DNA of 64,000 nucleotides, taken from contig NZ_CP095491.1 of the NCBI RefSeq assembly GCF_023028105.1, positions 1,364,001 through 1,428,000 on the forward strand. Reading direction: 5' to 3'. Shown piece after piece: positions 33,962 to 42,107 of the stretch. Below the pieces are notes generated by a model. The model ran no database searches and had not been told where the DNA came from. It saw nothing but the letters and a program-made list of their open reading frames with translations. Every line of letters starts with the position of its first letter. Position 1 is the stretch's first letter. The translations under genes were made by a program, and so were the position numbers. Source of the stretch: Halosolutus gelatinilyticus (GTDB taxonomy: Archaea; Halobacteriota; Halobacteria; Halobacteriales; Natrialbaceae).

Positions 33962-35098
33962 CTATAGACCGGCGACGTCTTCGATCGCATCGGTCAGTTC
34001 TTTGATGCTCTCGACGTCGTGTTCGCCCATGTGGCCGATGCGGAACGTCTTCTCGCCCAGCGCGGAGCCGTAGCCGTTCGAGAAGACGAAGTCGTACTCC
34101 TCGCTGACGGCGTCGATCGTCTCGGCGACGTTGATCCCCTGCGTATTCTCGATGCAGCTCACCGTCTGGGATTCGTAGCCCTTCTCGGGGAACATCTCGA
34201 AGTGATCGCGAGCCCATTCCCGGGTGTACTCGGCCATCTCGCGGTGGCGCTCGTCCCGCGCGTCGTGGCCCTCCTCGAGCATGTGTTTCATCTGCGTGCG
34301 GTAGGCCAGCATGACCGGGATCGCCGGCGTGGAGTGGGTCTGGCCCTTCCGATCGTAGTAGTCGATCGTCCGCTGGAAGCCGCCGTACCACGAGGCGGAC
34401 TCCTTCTCGAGTTCGCGCTCGTAGGCGTCCTCGCTGACGACGCAGACTGCCAGCCCTGGCGGCATGGCGAAGGCCTTCTGGACGGAGGTAAAGATGACGT
34501 CAATCCCGTGGGCGTCGATGTCGACGTAGTCGCCGCCCAGCGCGGAGACGGCGTCGACGACGAAGTAGGTGTCCGGGTACTCGGCGACGACGTCGCCGAT
34601 CTCCTCGACGGGGTTGCGGACGCCGGTCGAACTCTCGTTCATGACGCAGGTGACGACGTCGTAATCGGCGTCGCGCTCCTCGAGCGCCTCGCGGACATCC
34701 TCGGGTTTGACCGCCTGCCCCCACTCGTACTCGAGCGTGTCGACGTTCTTGCCGAGCCGCTCGGCGATGTTCGCCTGGCGTTCGCTGAAGCTGCCGCAGG
34801 TCGTCACGAGGACGTTTTCGTCGACGAGGTTGAGGATTGAGCTCTCCATGAACCCGGTCCCAGACCCCGTCAGGACGACGACGTCGTTGTCGGTGCCGAG
34901 GAACTCCTTCGTATCCTCGACGATCGTCGTGTAGAGGTCGGTCATCCGGTCCATGCGGTGGCCGAACATCGGCTGGCTCATCTCCGCGATGACGTCCTCG
35001 CGCACCTCGGTCGGCCCCGGAATGTACAGCGTCTTCTCGGGATAGTCGTCTCTGTATTCGCGTTTCTCGGTCACGGAATCCACCTGAGTACGGCCCAC
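33962..35098 (-). CDS. Class V aminotransferase (alanine-glyoxylate / serine-pyruvate type)
   Basis: PLP enzyme of 370-378 residues. It opens with KTLYIPGPTEVREDVI and MFGHRMDRMTDLY, typical of the SPT/AGT subfamily. The PLP region includes TGSGTGFMESSILNLV and VVDAVSALGGDYVDID; the Schiff-base lysine is in FTSVQKAFAMPPGLAVC. The C-terminus has FRIGHMGEHDVESIKEL, the carboxylate-binding arginine region. It transfers amino groups between Ala/Ser and glyoxylate/pyruvate, or acts in phosphonate metabolism. Both candidate starts are GTG (35098, or 35074 giving VTEKREYRDDYPEKT); relatives begin near the second, while AAAAGTACC at about 35120-35128 suits a leaderless start at the first. Confidence 0.9.
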   Translation of the reverse strand: MGRTQVDSVTEKREYRDDYPEKTLYIPGPTEVREDVIAEMSQPMFGHRMDRMTDLYTTIVEDTKEFLGTDNDVVVLTGSGTGFMESSILNLVDENVLVTTCGSFSERQANIAERLGKNVDTLEYEWGQAVKPEDVREALEERDADYDVVTCVMNESSTGVRNPVEEIGDVVAEYPDTYFVVDAVSALGGDYVDIDAHGIDVIFTSVQKAFAMPPGLAVCVVSEDAYERELEKESASWYGGFQRTIDYYDRKGQTHSTPAIPVMLAYRTQMKHMLEEGHDARDERHREMAEYTREWARDHFEMFPEKGYESQTVSCIENTQGINVAETIDAVSEEYDFVFSNGYGSALGEKTFRIGHMGEHDVESIKELTDAIEDVAGL

Positions 35099-35172
35099 TG
35101 GGTCGCGAGAGGGTATGGTACTTTTGATGGCGCTCAGCGAACGAAGGCGGCTCCCGTGGGGATCGAAACGGC

Positions 35173-36216
35173 TCAGTCGGCACCCGGCGCGCTCGTCCGC
35201 CCCTCGGCGCCGCGACCCGACGCCGCGACGTAGGCGTTCCCGTTCCGGTCGACGACCCAGCGGTCCGGATCGTCGTCGGCGATCGCGCCCGTCGGCCGGT
35301 GCGGGCCGTACCCGACGACCGGCCCCGCGGTCTTCCAGAGGGCGCCGATCTTACACAGGGCGAACCCGAGGACGATCAGTCCGAACCCGCCGATCGTCGC
35401 AAGCGTGATCGTCTCGCCCAGCAGCGCCCAGCCGACGAGAGCCGCGACGACGGGCGAGGCGTAACTGACGAGGCTGAGCTGGCTCGCGCCGATGCGATCG
35501 AGCAGGACGAAGTACGCGAGGAAGCCGCCGGCGGTGGCGACGACCCCCAGGTAGGCGAGCGCGGCGATCGTCGTGGATGTCCACGCTGACGCGGCGGGAA
35601 CGGATTCGCCGGGGTGCACGTAGCTCAGGCCGTGTAGCGCGAGGGCGCCGACGCCCATCGCCCACGTCTGCAGCGGGACGACCGGAAGCGTCTCCTCGGC
35701 GCGTTCGATCAAGACCGAGCCGAGCGCGAACACGAACGCGGCGGCGAACAGCAGGACGACGCCGACGGCCTGCCCGCCGAGCGATCCGCCCGACAGCGCC
35801 ACGACGATCACCCCGGCGAGTCCGAGGAGCAGTCCGACGGCGGCGGGCGCCCGGAGTCGCTCCTGCGGGAGCACGGCGATCGCGAGCGGCGGCGTCACGA
35901 CCGGCGTCAGACTCAGGACGATCGCGGCGACCGCGCTCGAGACGTGCGACTGGCCGAGGAACAGCAGGCCGTAGTGGCCGCCGACCAGCAGCACGCCGCC
36001 GACGCCGATCGCGATCCAGTCGTCCCGCGTCCGCGGGCGCCACTCGAGCCCGTAGACGGCGATTCCGGCCGTAAACAGCAGCGTCGCGACGTCGAGGCGG
36101 AGCGCGGCGAAGAGGATCGGCGGCAGCGTCGCCAGGCCGACCTCGATCGCGCCGAAGGCGGTCCCCCAGACGATCGCGAGCGCGACGAAGAGGGAGAGAT
36201 CTCGCTTTCCAGTCAT
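35173..36216 (-). CDS. EamA/DMT-family exporter
   Basis: 347-residue drug/metabolite transporter with ten hydrophobic helices arranged as two EamA repeats (WGTAFGAIEVGLATLPPILF at the start of the first; VVATAGGFLAYFVLLDRIGA in the second). A cytosolic tail of about 60 residues (GYGPHRPTGAIADDDPDRW) is longer than usual for the family. Substrates are unknown; relatives export amino acids or nucleotides. Monocistronic, 75 bp downstream of the aminotransferase start region on the same strand. Confidence 0.9.
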   Translation of the reverse strand: MTGKRDLSLFVALAIVWGTAFGAIEVGLATLPPILFAALRLDVATLLFTAGIAVYGLEWRPRTRDDWIAIGVGGVLLVGGHYGLLFLGQSHVSSAVAAIVLSLTPVVTPPLAIAVLPQERLRAPAAVGLLLGLAGVIVVALSGGSLGGQAVGVVLLFAAAFVFALGSVLIERAEETLPVVPLQTWAMGVGALALHGLSYVHPGESVPAASAWTSTTIAALAYLGVVATAGGFLAYFVLLDRIGASQLSLVSYASPVVAALVGWALLGETITLATIGGFGLIVLGFALCKIGALWKTAGPVVGYGPHRPTGAIADDDPDRWVVDRNGNAYVAASGRGAEGRTSAPGAD

Positions 36217-36475
36217 TTGAATTTGAAACGGGAGCCGGACACTTGTATGTTGCTACCCGAGAGGTACAGCCCCTCATGGTAACGATTTCGCCGATATATG
36301 CTACCACCAATCACGGTAATACGGACCTATGATAGTAATTGATCAAACAGTACTGTGATCGATTCGCAAGTCGTCTTGGAACTCGGAGATAGCCGAGTCG
36401 AACCGTCGACGACGCGGTTCGAACTGGCCGCCGACGCGAGTTACTGCCGCGAGAACGGTCACGGACTGCGACGGG

Positions 36476-37030
36476 TCACTCAGAGAATACGACGGTATCG
36501 CCGTTCATAACCGACTTGTGCGGTCGGCAAACGTAGTGCGACATCTCCTCGGTCGCCTCGAACGCGATCGTTCGGGTGTCGCCCTCCTCCTCGACGAAAT
36601 CCGTCGCGTGGAGCGTCTCGTCGTCGTCGTTCCGGATTACGAAATCGTGGATAATCCCGTCGCCGTTCTCCCACACGAGTTCGTACTCCCGTCCCGCGAC
36701 GAGGCCGAGCGTCGGATTCTCGACGCCCTCGATCGGCGCCGGTTCGACTCCGATCCAGCCCCCGACGTTGGCTTCGAGGACGAATCGACGGTCGACGTCC
36801 GCGGCCGTCGCTTCGTCGTCACTGTCGTCGCCGTCGTCCCCACCGGCTGCGTCCGCCGGATCGTCGGCGGCGCCGCTTCCATCGTCACCCTCGTTCTCGC
36901 CGGATCCGTCCACCTCGGACGAGGTTCCCTCGTCGAATGTATCGATACACCCGGCGACTAGCGCCGACGTTCCCGAGAGCGCGGCCAGTCGAATCGTCCG
37001 TCGGCGCGAAAATTCGACATCAGGGACCAT
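36476..37030 (-). CDS. Type-1 copper (plastocyanin/halocyanin-like) Tat lipoprotein, copy 1
   Basis: 184-residue membrane-anchored blue copper protein. The N-terminus has twin arginines (FSRRRTIRL) and the lipobox LVAGC with Cys28. A disordered acidic linker spans about 35-80. The cupredoxin domain (about 82-184) supplies His128 (DGIIHDFVIRN), Cys168, His171 and Met175 (HYVCRPHKSVMNG), the four ligands of a type-1 copper site, so single-electron transfer at the cell surface is likely. It is a paralogue of the next gene (shared EGVENPTL and the ligand frame) and lies 229 bp from it. The ATG at 37030 is followed by a clear Tat signal; longer frames are not. Confidence 0.85.
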   Translation of the reverse strand: MVPDVEFSRRRTIRLAALSGTSALVAGCIDTFDEGTSSEVDGSGENEGDDGSGAADDPADAAGGDDGDDSDDEATAADVDRRFVLEANVGGWIGVEPAPIEGVENPTLGLVAGREYELVWENGDGIIHDFVIRNDDDETLHATDFVEEEGDTRTIAFEATEEMSHYVCRPHKSVMNGDTVVFSE

Positions 37031-37259
37031 AGCTACACTGTTCGTGGTCCAGTAATAAACGGTCGGTTGTGGGAGTGGGCGATCGGGAATCGGAAAAACG
37101 ATCGCGACGGACCGGATCGCAATCGACACCGCTGTACGGCATCGAACGGTCCACCGCGAGATCGGCGCCCCGAGGGAGGCCGAAGGGGTGGGTCCAGCGG
37201 TGGGCGCTATACGGACTGCGGCGTCAAAACCGAATCAGGTCGGTGTCGCGGTCGTCGCG

Positions 37260-37769
37260 TTATTTGACCTGAATCTCCCCTTCCATCGGGGAGTGGGGCT
37301 TGCAACGATACTTGACGATTTCGCTGGCGGCGGTGAACGAGATGAACTGGTCGTCGCCGCCTTCGGAGCTAAGCTCCGTCTCGTAGTCCTGGACGACTTC
37401 ATCGTTCTCATTGCGGAGCTGGAGGTTGTGTTTCTGACCATCGCCCTTGTTCCAGCCGATCTCGTAGTCTTCGCCGTCCTGAAGGACGAGCGTCGGGTTC
37501 TCGACGCCCTCGATGGCGGACGGGGAGACACCCTTCCAGCCGCTCATGTTGGCTTCGAGTTCGATCGTACCCGGATCGATATCGTAGGTGTCGCCGCCGT
37601 CGCCGCCATCGCCACCGTCGCCACCGTCGCCACCGTCGCCACCGTCGCCACCGTCGCCGCCGTCGCCGCCGTCGCCGCCGCTGCTACATCCCGCAACGAC
37701 TGCGGTCGCGGCCGCCGCGCCCGCGAGCTTCATGGCTTTGCGCCGTGAGAGGTTGTCGTCTTGTGTCAT
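37260..37769 (-). CDS. Type-1 copper (plastocyanin/halocyanin-like) Tat lipoprotein, copy 2
   Basis: 169 residues. Tat-type start (LSRRKAMKLAG), lipobox VVAGC (Cys28), then exactly ten Gly-Gly-Asp units (31-60) as a flexible spacer. The cupredoxin domain has ligands His114 (GQKHNLQLRN), Cys156 and His159 (KYRCKPH) and Met162 (SPMEG). It shares SAIEGVENPTL with the neighbouring copy, so the pair arose by tandem duplication. Such proteins carry electrons to terminal oxidases or nitrogen-oxide reductases in haloarchaea, none of which is in this window. Confidence 0.88.
   Translation of the reverse strand: MTQDDNLSRRKAMKLAGAAAATAVVAGCSSGGDGGDGGDGGDGGDGGDGGDGGDGGDGGDTYDIDPGTIELEANMSGWKGVSPSAIEGVENPTLVLQDGEDYEIGWNKGDGQKHNLQLRNENDEVVQDYETELSSEGGDDQFISFTAASEIVKYRCKPHSPMEGEIQVK
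37591..37680 (-). repeat. Tandem 9-bp repeat encoding (Gly-Gly-Asp)10
   Basis: Ten consecutive 9-bp units (plus strand TCGCCACCG with TCGCCGCCG and TCGCCGCCA variants) encode the spacer of the copper lipoprotein. The five central units are identical and the outer ones differ at one position, so the tract probably changes length by slippage in whole codon triplets, which would lengthen or shorten the linker without loss of frame. Confidence 0.9.
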
Positions 37770-37914
37770 CGATCGCGAGTTAGATTCGAGGACATAAAAA
37801 TTGGTATACTCTATCGCCGCGCTGTCATGGGTTGCCATACCACAAAAACGCGAATCGGGCCGCGGAACGGCCGCGTATCGCGTTCTGCGATCGATCGATC
37901 GCGGCACCCCTCAC

Positions 37915-39147
37915 CTAGGCGTCATTTCGATCGCCGGGTCCGAATCGGCCGGCCCGGTTCGCGGAGACCCGGAGGAACGCCGGCACCGCGACGATCGCAA
38001 TAGCGATCTCGAGCCCGCCGACGATCAGGAAGGCGAGCCCGTACGAGTAGGCGCCGGCGACGGTGCCGCCGACGAGAAAGCCGCCGAGAAAGCCGAGGCT
38101 TCCGGCGAGGTTGAACCCCGCCATCGCGACGCCGCGCTCGCTCTCGACCGCGATGTCGGTGACCAGCGCCATCGTCGCCGGCGCGACGAGCGCGCCGAGG
38201 ACGCCGACGAGGACCATGGCGAGTGCGGCGATCGGTACCGACGACGCAGCGCCGACCGCGAGGATGCCGACGCCGTAACAGATCGAGCCGACGACGATCG
38301 GAATCGTGCGACCGATCCGATCGGAGAGCGCGCCCATCGGGTACTGCAACAGCGCGAACGGGGCGAAAAAGCACGCGAGCAACAGACCGGTCGTCCCGGG
38401 GTCGAGCCCGAACCGCGTCTGGAAGTAGAGGGTGCCGACGAGCGCGAAAAAACCCGCCGTCAGCCGATCGACGAAGCCGAACGCGTACGGGATCGACAGC
38501 GTCGGCCGCCGCCGGAGGCCGCCGACGAGCGCGCCAAGGGTCCGGCGATTGTCGGGCGCGCGGTCCTCGACGAACGAGACGAGCCCGCCGACGCAGACGA
38601 GAAGTCCCGCGGCGGCGAGCAGCGGCGCGAGCGGAGCGAGTTCCGTCAGCTGCCCGCCGACGGGCGCGCCGAGCGCCGCGCCGAGACCGATCGCGATCCC
38701 CGCGGCGCCCATGTTTCGACCGTGACCGCCCTCGAGATCCATCAGCATGGTCATCGTGAGCGAGAACGCGCCGATGGTCATCGCGCCCTGGAAGACGCGG
38801 ACGAGCAGGACCCCCTCGAACGGGATCGACCCGATCGAGGCGACGAGCGCGAGCGCCGCGTACCCGACCGCTCCCGCCAGCGACCCGGCGACGATGAACG
38901 GCGTCCGTCGCCCCGTCGCGTCGCTCGCGAGTCCCCAGACGCCGACGAAGGCGATGTAAGCGGCGAACTCGGCGACCAGAAACCACATGCTGGCGTCGAG
39001 CGCCGTCGCGGTGAACGCCGAGGTCGTCGCGTCCGCCCCCAGCGTCTCGACCAGCGTCGCCACGCCCGGGTAGAGCAGCACCTGGGAGAACAACACCGCG
39101 AAGACGACGGCGGCGAGCACCGCTCGGTCGCGATCGTGTTCGTGCAC
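37915..39147 (-). CDS. MFS transporter
   Basis: 410-residue major facilitator with 12 hydrophobic helices. The loop between TM2 and TM3 carries GLASDATGRRTPFIVAG, the MFS signature D-x-x-G-R-R/K; the second half repeats it as GALSDRIGRTIPIVVG. Acidic short loops, no sensor domains. Subfamily features suggest a multidrug- or sugar-type exporter, but the substrate is unknown. The likely start is GTG 39147 (VHEHDRDRAVLAAVVF); a longer frame would begin with TTG and adds ten non-conserved residues. It is divergent from the DUF6517 pseudogene by 138 bp. Confidence 0.9.
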   Translation of the reverse strand: MHEHDRDRAVLAAVVFAVLFSQVLLYPGVATLVETLGADATTSAFTATALDASMWFLVAEFAAYIAFVGVWGLASDATGRRTPFIVAGSLAGAVGYAALALVASIGSIPFEGVLLVRVFQGAMTIGAFSLTMTMLMDLEGGHGRNMGAAGIAIGLGAALGAPVGGQLTELAPLAPLLAAAGLLVCVGGLVSFVEDRAPDNRRTLGALVGGLRRRPTLSIPYAFGFVDRLTAGFFALVGTLYFQTRFGLDPGTTGLLLACFFAPFALLQYPMGALSDRIGRTIPIVVGSICYGVGILAVGAASSVPIAALAMVLVGVLGALVAPATMALVTDIAVESERGVAMAGFNLAGSLGFLGGFLVGGTVAGAYSYGLAFLIVGGLEIAIAIVAVPAFLRVSANRAGRFGPGDRNDA

Positions 39148-39285
39148 GACCGACGATAGGTGTCGCGAGCCTATCAAGGCCGTCGTCTCGGCACGATCGG
39201 CCGCCGGATCAAGTGGCGGGGCGGATCGGCCGTCGCCGAACCGCCAACCGATACGTTTTCGCCGACCGATCGCCTCTCGGAACCG

Positions 39286-39932
39286 ATGACAGTCGCGCGC
39301 CGGAGCGTTCTCGCGACGGGAGCGGTCGTCGGGCTCGGCAGCCTCGCCGGCTGCCTCGAGTGGCCCGCGGACGGGCTCGCGTCGACCCCGGCGAGAGTCG
39401 GTGACGGCGCCCTCATGGAGACCGGGTACGACGACCGGACCGGCGAGGAATTCGTCGTCGAGCGATCGATCCCGAACCGATCGATCGCTCGATCGAGGTC
39501 ATCAACTGGTACGCCGAGTACGACCGATCGGCGCCGCTGGGTCCGGGACTCCTGCGCCTTCGATCGGCGATCGTCTCGGTCCTGAGTACGCCCCAGCTCT
39601 CGATGCTCGGCCGGACGATGAACCCCGTCGGCGAGTACACGACGGACGACCTCGTGGCGCTGGTCCAGAACCGGTACGACGAGATCCGCGGCGTTCGTCG
39701 CGTCGACGACGCGGCGATTGCGGTTCTGGGGACGACCACGACGCTCGCCCGCTATCGCGCCCGCCTCCTCGAAACGGGAGCCGCGATCGACGTGATCCTC
39801 CAGCTCAGCGAGACCGTCCCGAACGGCGACGATTTCGTGCTCGGCGTCGCGGTCTCTCCCCAGCTGCTCGGCCTCGACGTCGAATCGACCGCGATCCGGA
39901 CGCTCCTCTACGGAATCGAACACGAGCGATGA
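39286..39932 (+). pseudogene. DUF6517 lipoprotein gene with a frameshift
   Basis: The first frame starts MTVARRSVLATGAVVGLGS with a lipobox LAGC and reads to VVERSIPNRSI at about 39488. The family sequence then continues in another frame: SIEVINWYAEYDRSAPLG, VLSTPQLSMLGRTMNPVGEY, and on to the stop at 39932. Deleting the 8 bases CTCGATCG from CGATCGATCGCTCGATCGAGG at about 39483-39496 restores one continuous frame (R-S-I-E-V-I-N-W). So an 8-bp near-duplication caused the break. Otherwise both halves look intact, so it is a recent inactivation or a sequencing artefact. DUF6517 proteins are exported haloarchaeal lipoproteins of unknown role. Confidence 0.75.
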
Positions 39933-39943
39933 CCGGACCCCGG

Positions 39944-40774
39944 TCAGTAGTGGCCCAGCACGCCGAGTTTTCGCGCGCGGCGCTGGGCGACGTAGAACGC
40001 GGCGTAGCCGAGCGCCGCGTAGCCGACGCCCACCGCGACCAGGAGGGCGAGATCCGCGAGCGGGAACTCCCAGAGGCGGGTTCCCTCGGTCATCGCGCGC
40101 ACGAGCAGGTTGCTGCCCGCGACCAGGGGCAACGCCGCCAGCGCGGGTTCGTCGATCGTCGGGGCGGCGATCAGCCCGACGAAGCTGAACTGGACGAGCG
40201 GAAACACGCTGTCGAGGCGCTTGTACACCAGCGCGAGGCCCGCGAACAGGAACCCGACGCCGACCACCGAGAGGACGGCCAGCGTCGCGATCGGAACGAC
40301 CGTCGCGACGTCGACAGTCAGGAACCGGCCGGAGATCAGCATCATCGCCGCGAGCATCGCAAACCCCCAGCAGAAGCTCTCGATCAGGTTGACGATCGTC
40401 TTGACGACGAACACCGTCCCGAAGCCGTGGGGCGACAGAAACAGCTGCTCTAGGGTCCCCCACTGGGCTTCGCGTGTCACGTTCCACGCGAGGGCGCTGT
40501 AGGCCGTGACGGTGATCGTAAACAGGAAGAAGCCGACGATGAGGCCGCCGAGCGAGTCGTCGAACGCCGCGCCGCCGAGCTCCCGTCCGCCGTAGAACAG
40601 CATCAGGAAGAACAGCAGCGTCGTCAGGAAGCGGCCGAGCGTGTTCACCGGGTAGCGGACCAGCAACACGACCCGCTTGTACGCGATTTGCCGGGCGAGC
40701 GCGAGCAGGAGCCGGAGCGATCCCCGATCGGGGACGGACGTTCCGGGTTCGCCAGTCGGGGACGAGTCACGCAT
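39944..40774 (-). CDS. ABC-2 type export permease
   Basis: 276-residue membrane subunit with six hydrophobic helices, N-terminal cytosolic segment of about 30 residues and the conserved EAQWGTLEQLFLSPHG loop between TM2 and TM3 (E-x-G-T-L-E motif of ABC-2 permeases). Ends in a basic tail (AQRRARKLGVLGHY). Its start overlaps the ATPase gene's stop by 8 bp, so they are one operon. Substrate unknown. Confidence 0.93.
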   Translation of the reverse strand: MRDSSPTGEPGTSVPDRGSLRLLLALARQIAYKRVVLLVRYPVNTLGRFLTTLLFFLMLFYGGRELGGAAFDDSLGGLIVGFFLFTITVTAYSALAWNVTREAQWGTLEQLFLSPHGFGTVFVVKTIVNLIESFCWGFAMLAAMMLISGRFLTVDVATVVPIATLAVLSVVGVGFLFAGLALVYKRLDSVFPLVQFSFVGLIAAPTIDEPALAALPLVAGSNLLVRAMTEGTRLWEFPLADLALLVAVGVGYAALGYAAFYVAQRRARKLGVLGHY

Positions 40775-41858
40775 CGCGATCCCCTCCGTCCGCCGTCGCC
40801 GAATCGCCGTCCGCGCCGGAACGCTCGGCGCCGCGCGGGCGGTCGGTCGCGTCCCTCCCGAGATCGCTCGACTGCCCCTCGTCGCGGCCGATCAGCCGGA
40901 GGAACACGTCCTCGAGGTCCGGTTCGAGCGAGGTCACGTCGTGGAGGACGCAGCCCGTCCGCCGGAGCAGGGCGACGAGGTCGTAGAAGGCCTCGCTGTC
41001 GGCGATGACGAGTTCGATCGCGGTCTGATCGCCGTCGCGGGACCACCGCTGAATTCGGTAGTGGCGCTCGATGCGATCGCGCAGCTCCGGCGGCGGATCG
41101 CTCACCGTGACGCGGTAGACCTGCGTCCGGAACAGCTCCCTGAGCGCGGCGACCGAGTCGTCGGCGACGATCCGGCCCGCTCGCACGACGATGACCCGAT
41201 CGCACAGCGCCTCGACGACGTCCATATCGTGGCTGCTGACCAGTACGGTCCGGGACTCCGCCTCGGCCAGCCGACGGAGTTCGGTTCGGAGGTCCCGCGA
41301 GCTCTCGACGTCGAGGCCCAGAGTGGGTTCGTCGAGGACGACGATCGGCGTGTCCCGCGCGAGCGTACAGGCCAGCGACACCTTCTGTTTCATCCCGCGG
41401 GAGAGTTCGTTGACCACCGTGTCCGCCCGATCGGCGAGGTCGAGTCGGTCGAGTAATTCGTCGTGACGTCGACGACGATCCGCGGGTACGTACCCGCCCA
41501 CGGCCGCGAAGAATCGAAGGTTCTCCCGGACCGTCAGCCGCCAGTAAACGTTTCGAGCCCCCTCGAGCATCGCCCCGACCGACCGCGAGACGGCGCGCGG
41601 ATCGTTTCGAACGTCGCTTCCGGCGACCCGGACGGTCCCTCGATCGGGAAGCACGAGCCCGAGGATCGATTTGATGAGCGTCGTCTTCCCGGCGCCGTTC
41701 GGACCAAGGAGGCCGACCACCTCGCCGGCGTCCACGGAAAACGAGGCGTCGTCGACGGCGGTGATCGCGTCCGCGCCGCCGGCGTACGTTTTCCGCAGGC
41801 CGTCGACGCGGATCACGGGCTCGCCGCCCGTCGCACGCCGTTCCGCGCGCTCTATCAT
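40767..41858 (-). CDS. ABC-2 type exporter ATPase
   Basis: 363-residue ATP-binding subunit. Walker A GPNGAGKTT, Q-loop region SVGAMLEGARNVY, signature NELSRGMKQKVSLA, Walker B PIVVLDEPTLGLD, H-switch VLVSSHDMD. The D-loop (TLGLDVE) is normal. After the ATPase core a C-terminal domain of about 110 residues (to LEPDLEDVFLRL) resembles the family's DUF4162-like tail, and an acidic low-complexity end follows. First gene of a two-gene operon with the permease. A TATA-like CGCTTATTTG lies about 25 nt before the ATG. Confidence 0.94.
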   Translation of the reverse strand: MIERAERRATGGEPVIRVDGLRKTYAGGADAITAVDDASFSVDAGEVVGLLGPNGAGKTTLIKSILGLVLPDRGTVRVAGSDVRNDPRAVSRSVGAMLEGARNVYWRLTVRENLRFFAAVGGYVPADRRRRHDELLDRLDLADRADTVVNELSRGMKQKVSLACTLARDTPIVVLDEPTLGLDVESSRDLRTELRRLAEAESRTVLVSSHDMDVVEALCDRVIVVRAGRIVADDSVAALRELFRTQVYRVTVSDPPPELRDRIERHYRIQRWSRDGDQTAIELVIADSEAFYDLVALLRRTGCVLHDVTSLEPDLEDVFLRLIGRDEGQSSDLGRDATDRPRGAERSGADGDSATADGGDRDA

Positions 41859-42084
41859 CTTGTCTCCGCGGAAGGTCGGCGGGCAAATAAGCGTTCTCGT
41901 CCGGTCGAGAACACGTCGGGAGTGCGTCGGGAGTGCGTTAGGAGGGCGGCAAGCGAGAGCCCGTTCGAACGGACGGAGCGAGCCCGGAATCGACCGTTTC
42001 TCCGTCGATCCTCCCGATCGAGATTGTGCGAGATAGTAGCACTCACGACCAGCGGTTTTTGCCGTTACTGAGACGCATAAGACC

Positions 42085-42100
42085 GTGCAGGAGTATGCAC
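42085..42100 (+). promoter_or_regulatory. Inverted repeat in the metY-metX promoter
   Basis: GTGCA-GGAGTA-TGCAC (perfect 5-bp arms, 6-bp centre) lies 8-23 nt before the metY ATG and just after a TATA-like GCATAAGA (42075-42082). A second weaker version, GTGC-n9-GCAC, sits about 50 nt upstream (around 42026-42042). The placement fits a repressor site controlling methionine synthesis; no regulator is identified. Confidence 0.4.
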
Positions 42101-42107
42101 ACTAAAC

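Noticed and set aside
36355-36510. Rightward 51-codon frame containing VVLELGDSRVEPSTTRFEL
   Set aside because: It runs into the 3' end of the copper lipoprotein gene on the other strand, and I see no relatives or promoter; too weak to call.
37591-37680. Regular short repeats that resemble a CRISPR or other array
   Set aside because: Units are 9 bp, contiguous and in frame with a lipoprotein gene; they encode Gly-Gly-Asp. There are no spacers.
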